Part shown: positions 6,591 through 6,691 of the stretch, piece after piece
Layout: the number at the start of each line of letters is the position of its first letter
Position numbering within the stretch: position 1 is the stretch's first letter
From: a gamma proteobacterium symbiont of Lucinoma myriamae
GTDB taxonomy: Bacteria; Pseudomonadota; Gammaproteobacteria; GRL18
DNA: 6,691 nt
Direction of reading: 5' to 3'
NCBI GenBank assembly: GCA_025655635.1
Contig: JAHXIM010000397.1
Location: 1 to 6,691, forward strand
Program-made: the position numbers and the translations under genes
Notes under the pieces: model-generated
Databases searched by the model: none
The model's input: the letters and a program-made list of their open reading frames with translations, nothing else
Told to the model about the DNA's origin: nothing

Positions 6591-6691
6591 GTGTACGCCC
6601 ATCATGGGCATAAACTAATGGGGTGTAAGTCCCCTGTAGGAGGATCACCGCTATGTAAATTGTATCCAACCATTTTAGCGACAACTACTAG
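6591..6691 (+). mobile_element. 5' end of a group II intron (domain I), cut off by the window edge
   Basis: The sequence opens with GTGTA, close to the GUGYG consensus of group II intron 5' ends. A stem GCCCAT/ATGGGC follows (6597-6602 with 6604-6609). Next is GGGG-TGTAAGT-CCCC (6620-6634), matching the conserved GGG-UGARAGU-CCC hairpin near the start of domain I in bacterial group II introns such as that of Oceanobacillus iheyensis. Further in, GTAG (6636-6639) pairs with CTAC (6685-6688) and encloses CGCTA (6649-6653) pairing with TAGCG (6676-6680), so folding continues to the edge. The start directly after a terminator T-tract is the known insertion habit of class C (IIC) introns. No reverse transcriptase/maturase is in view; it would lie downstream. 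Only about 100 bases are visible, so whether the intron is complete and which class it belongs to cannot be settled. Confidence 0.75.

Noticed and set aside
6468..6691. Search for a jetD/mksG fragment downstream of hopJ
   Set aside because: The stretch is occupied by an inverted repeat, a terminator and the intron 5' end, with no reading frame resembling the nuclease subunit.

Overview
The window looks like a chromosomal segment from a moderately AT-rich gammaproteobacterium. I infer this from the codon use, the gammaproteobacterial flavour of the SMC-complex subunits, and a HopJ-family gene, a family common in that class. Genus cannot be set from the sequence alone. All genes lie on the + strand.

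Layout: 1-252 is a non-coding leader. It holds a perfect 9-bp hairpin, flanked by two near-identical 12-base direct repeats, and a candidate extended -10 promoter. From 253 to 6113 there is a compact three-gene operon encoding an MksBEF/Wadjet-type SMC condensin. It consists of the kleisin-like JetA/MksF (253-1728), the small winged-helix partner JetB/MksE (1765-2433) and the 1223-residue SMC ATPase JetC/MksB (2442-6113), which has intact Walker A, signature and Walker B motifs and a central hinge. Three bases after jetC comes a HopJ-family gene (6117-6467), broken by one in-frame TAA at codon 38 but otherwise open to its natural end. An imperfect inverted repeat (6504-6543) and a strong intrinsic terminator (6566-6590) close the transcription unit. 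Directly after the last T of the terminator begins the 5' end of what appears to be a group II intron RNA (6591 to the window edge).

How the genes fit together: JetA, JetB and JetC should assemble into a loop-extruding SMC ring. In four-gene Wadjet (JetABCD/MksBEFG) systems a Toprim-type nuclease, JetD/MksG, cuts small circular DNA held by this ring. No JetD/MksG is present here: its usual place after jetC is taken by the hopJ remnant, and neither flank in view codes for one. The locus is therefore either a three-gene MksBEF condensin acting in chromosome organisation, or a Wadjet system whose nuclease is lost or encoded elsewhere.

The most notable points are the missing nuclease, the single-nonsense hopJ pseudogene joined to the operon, and the intron inserted at a terminator, which is the target habit of class C (IIC) group II introns.
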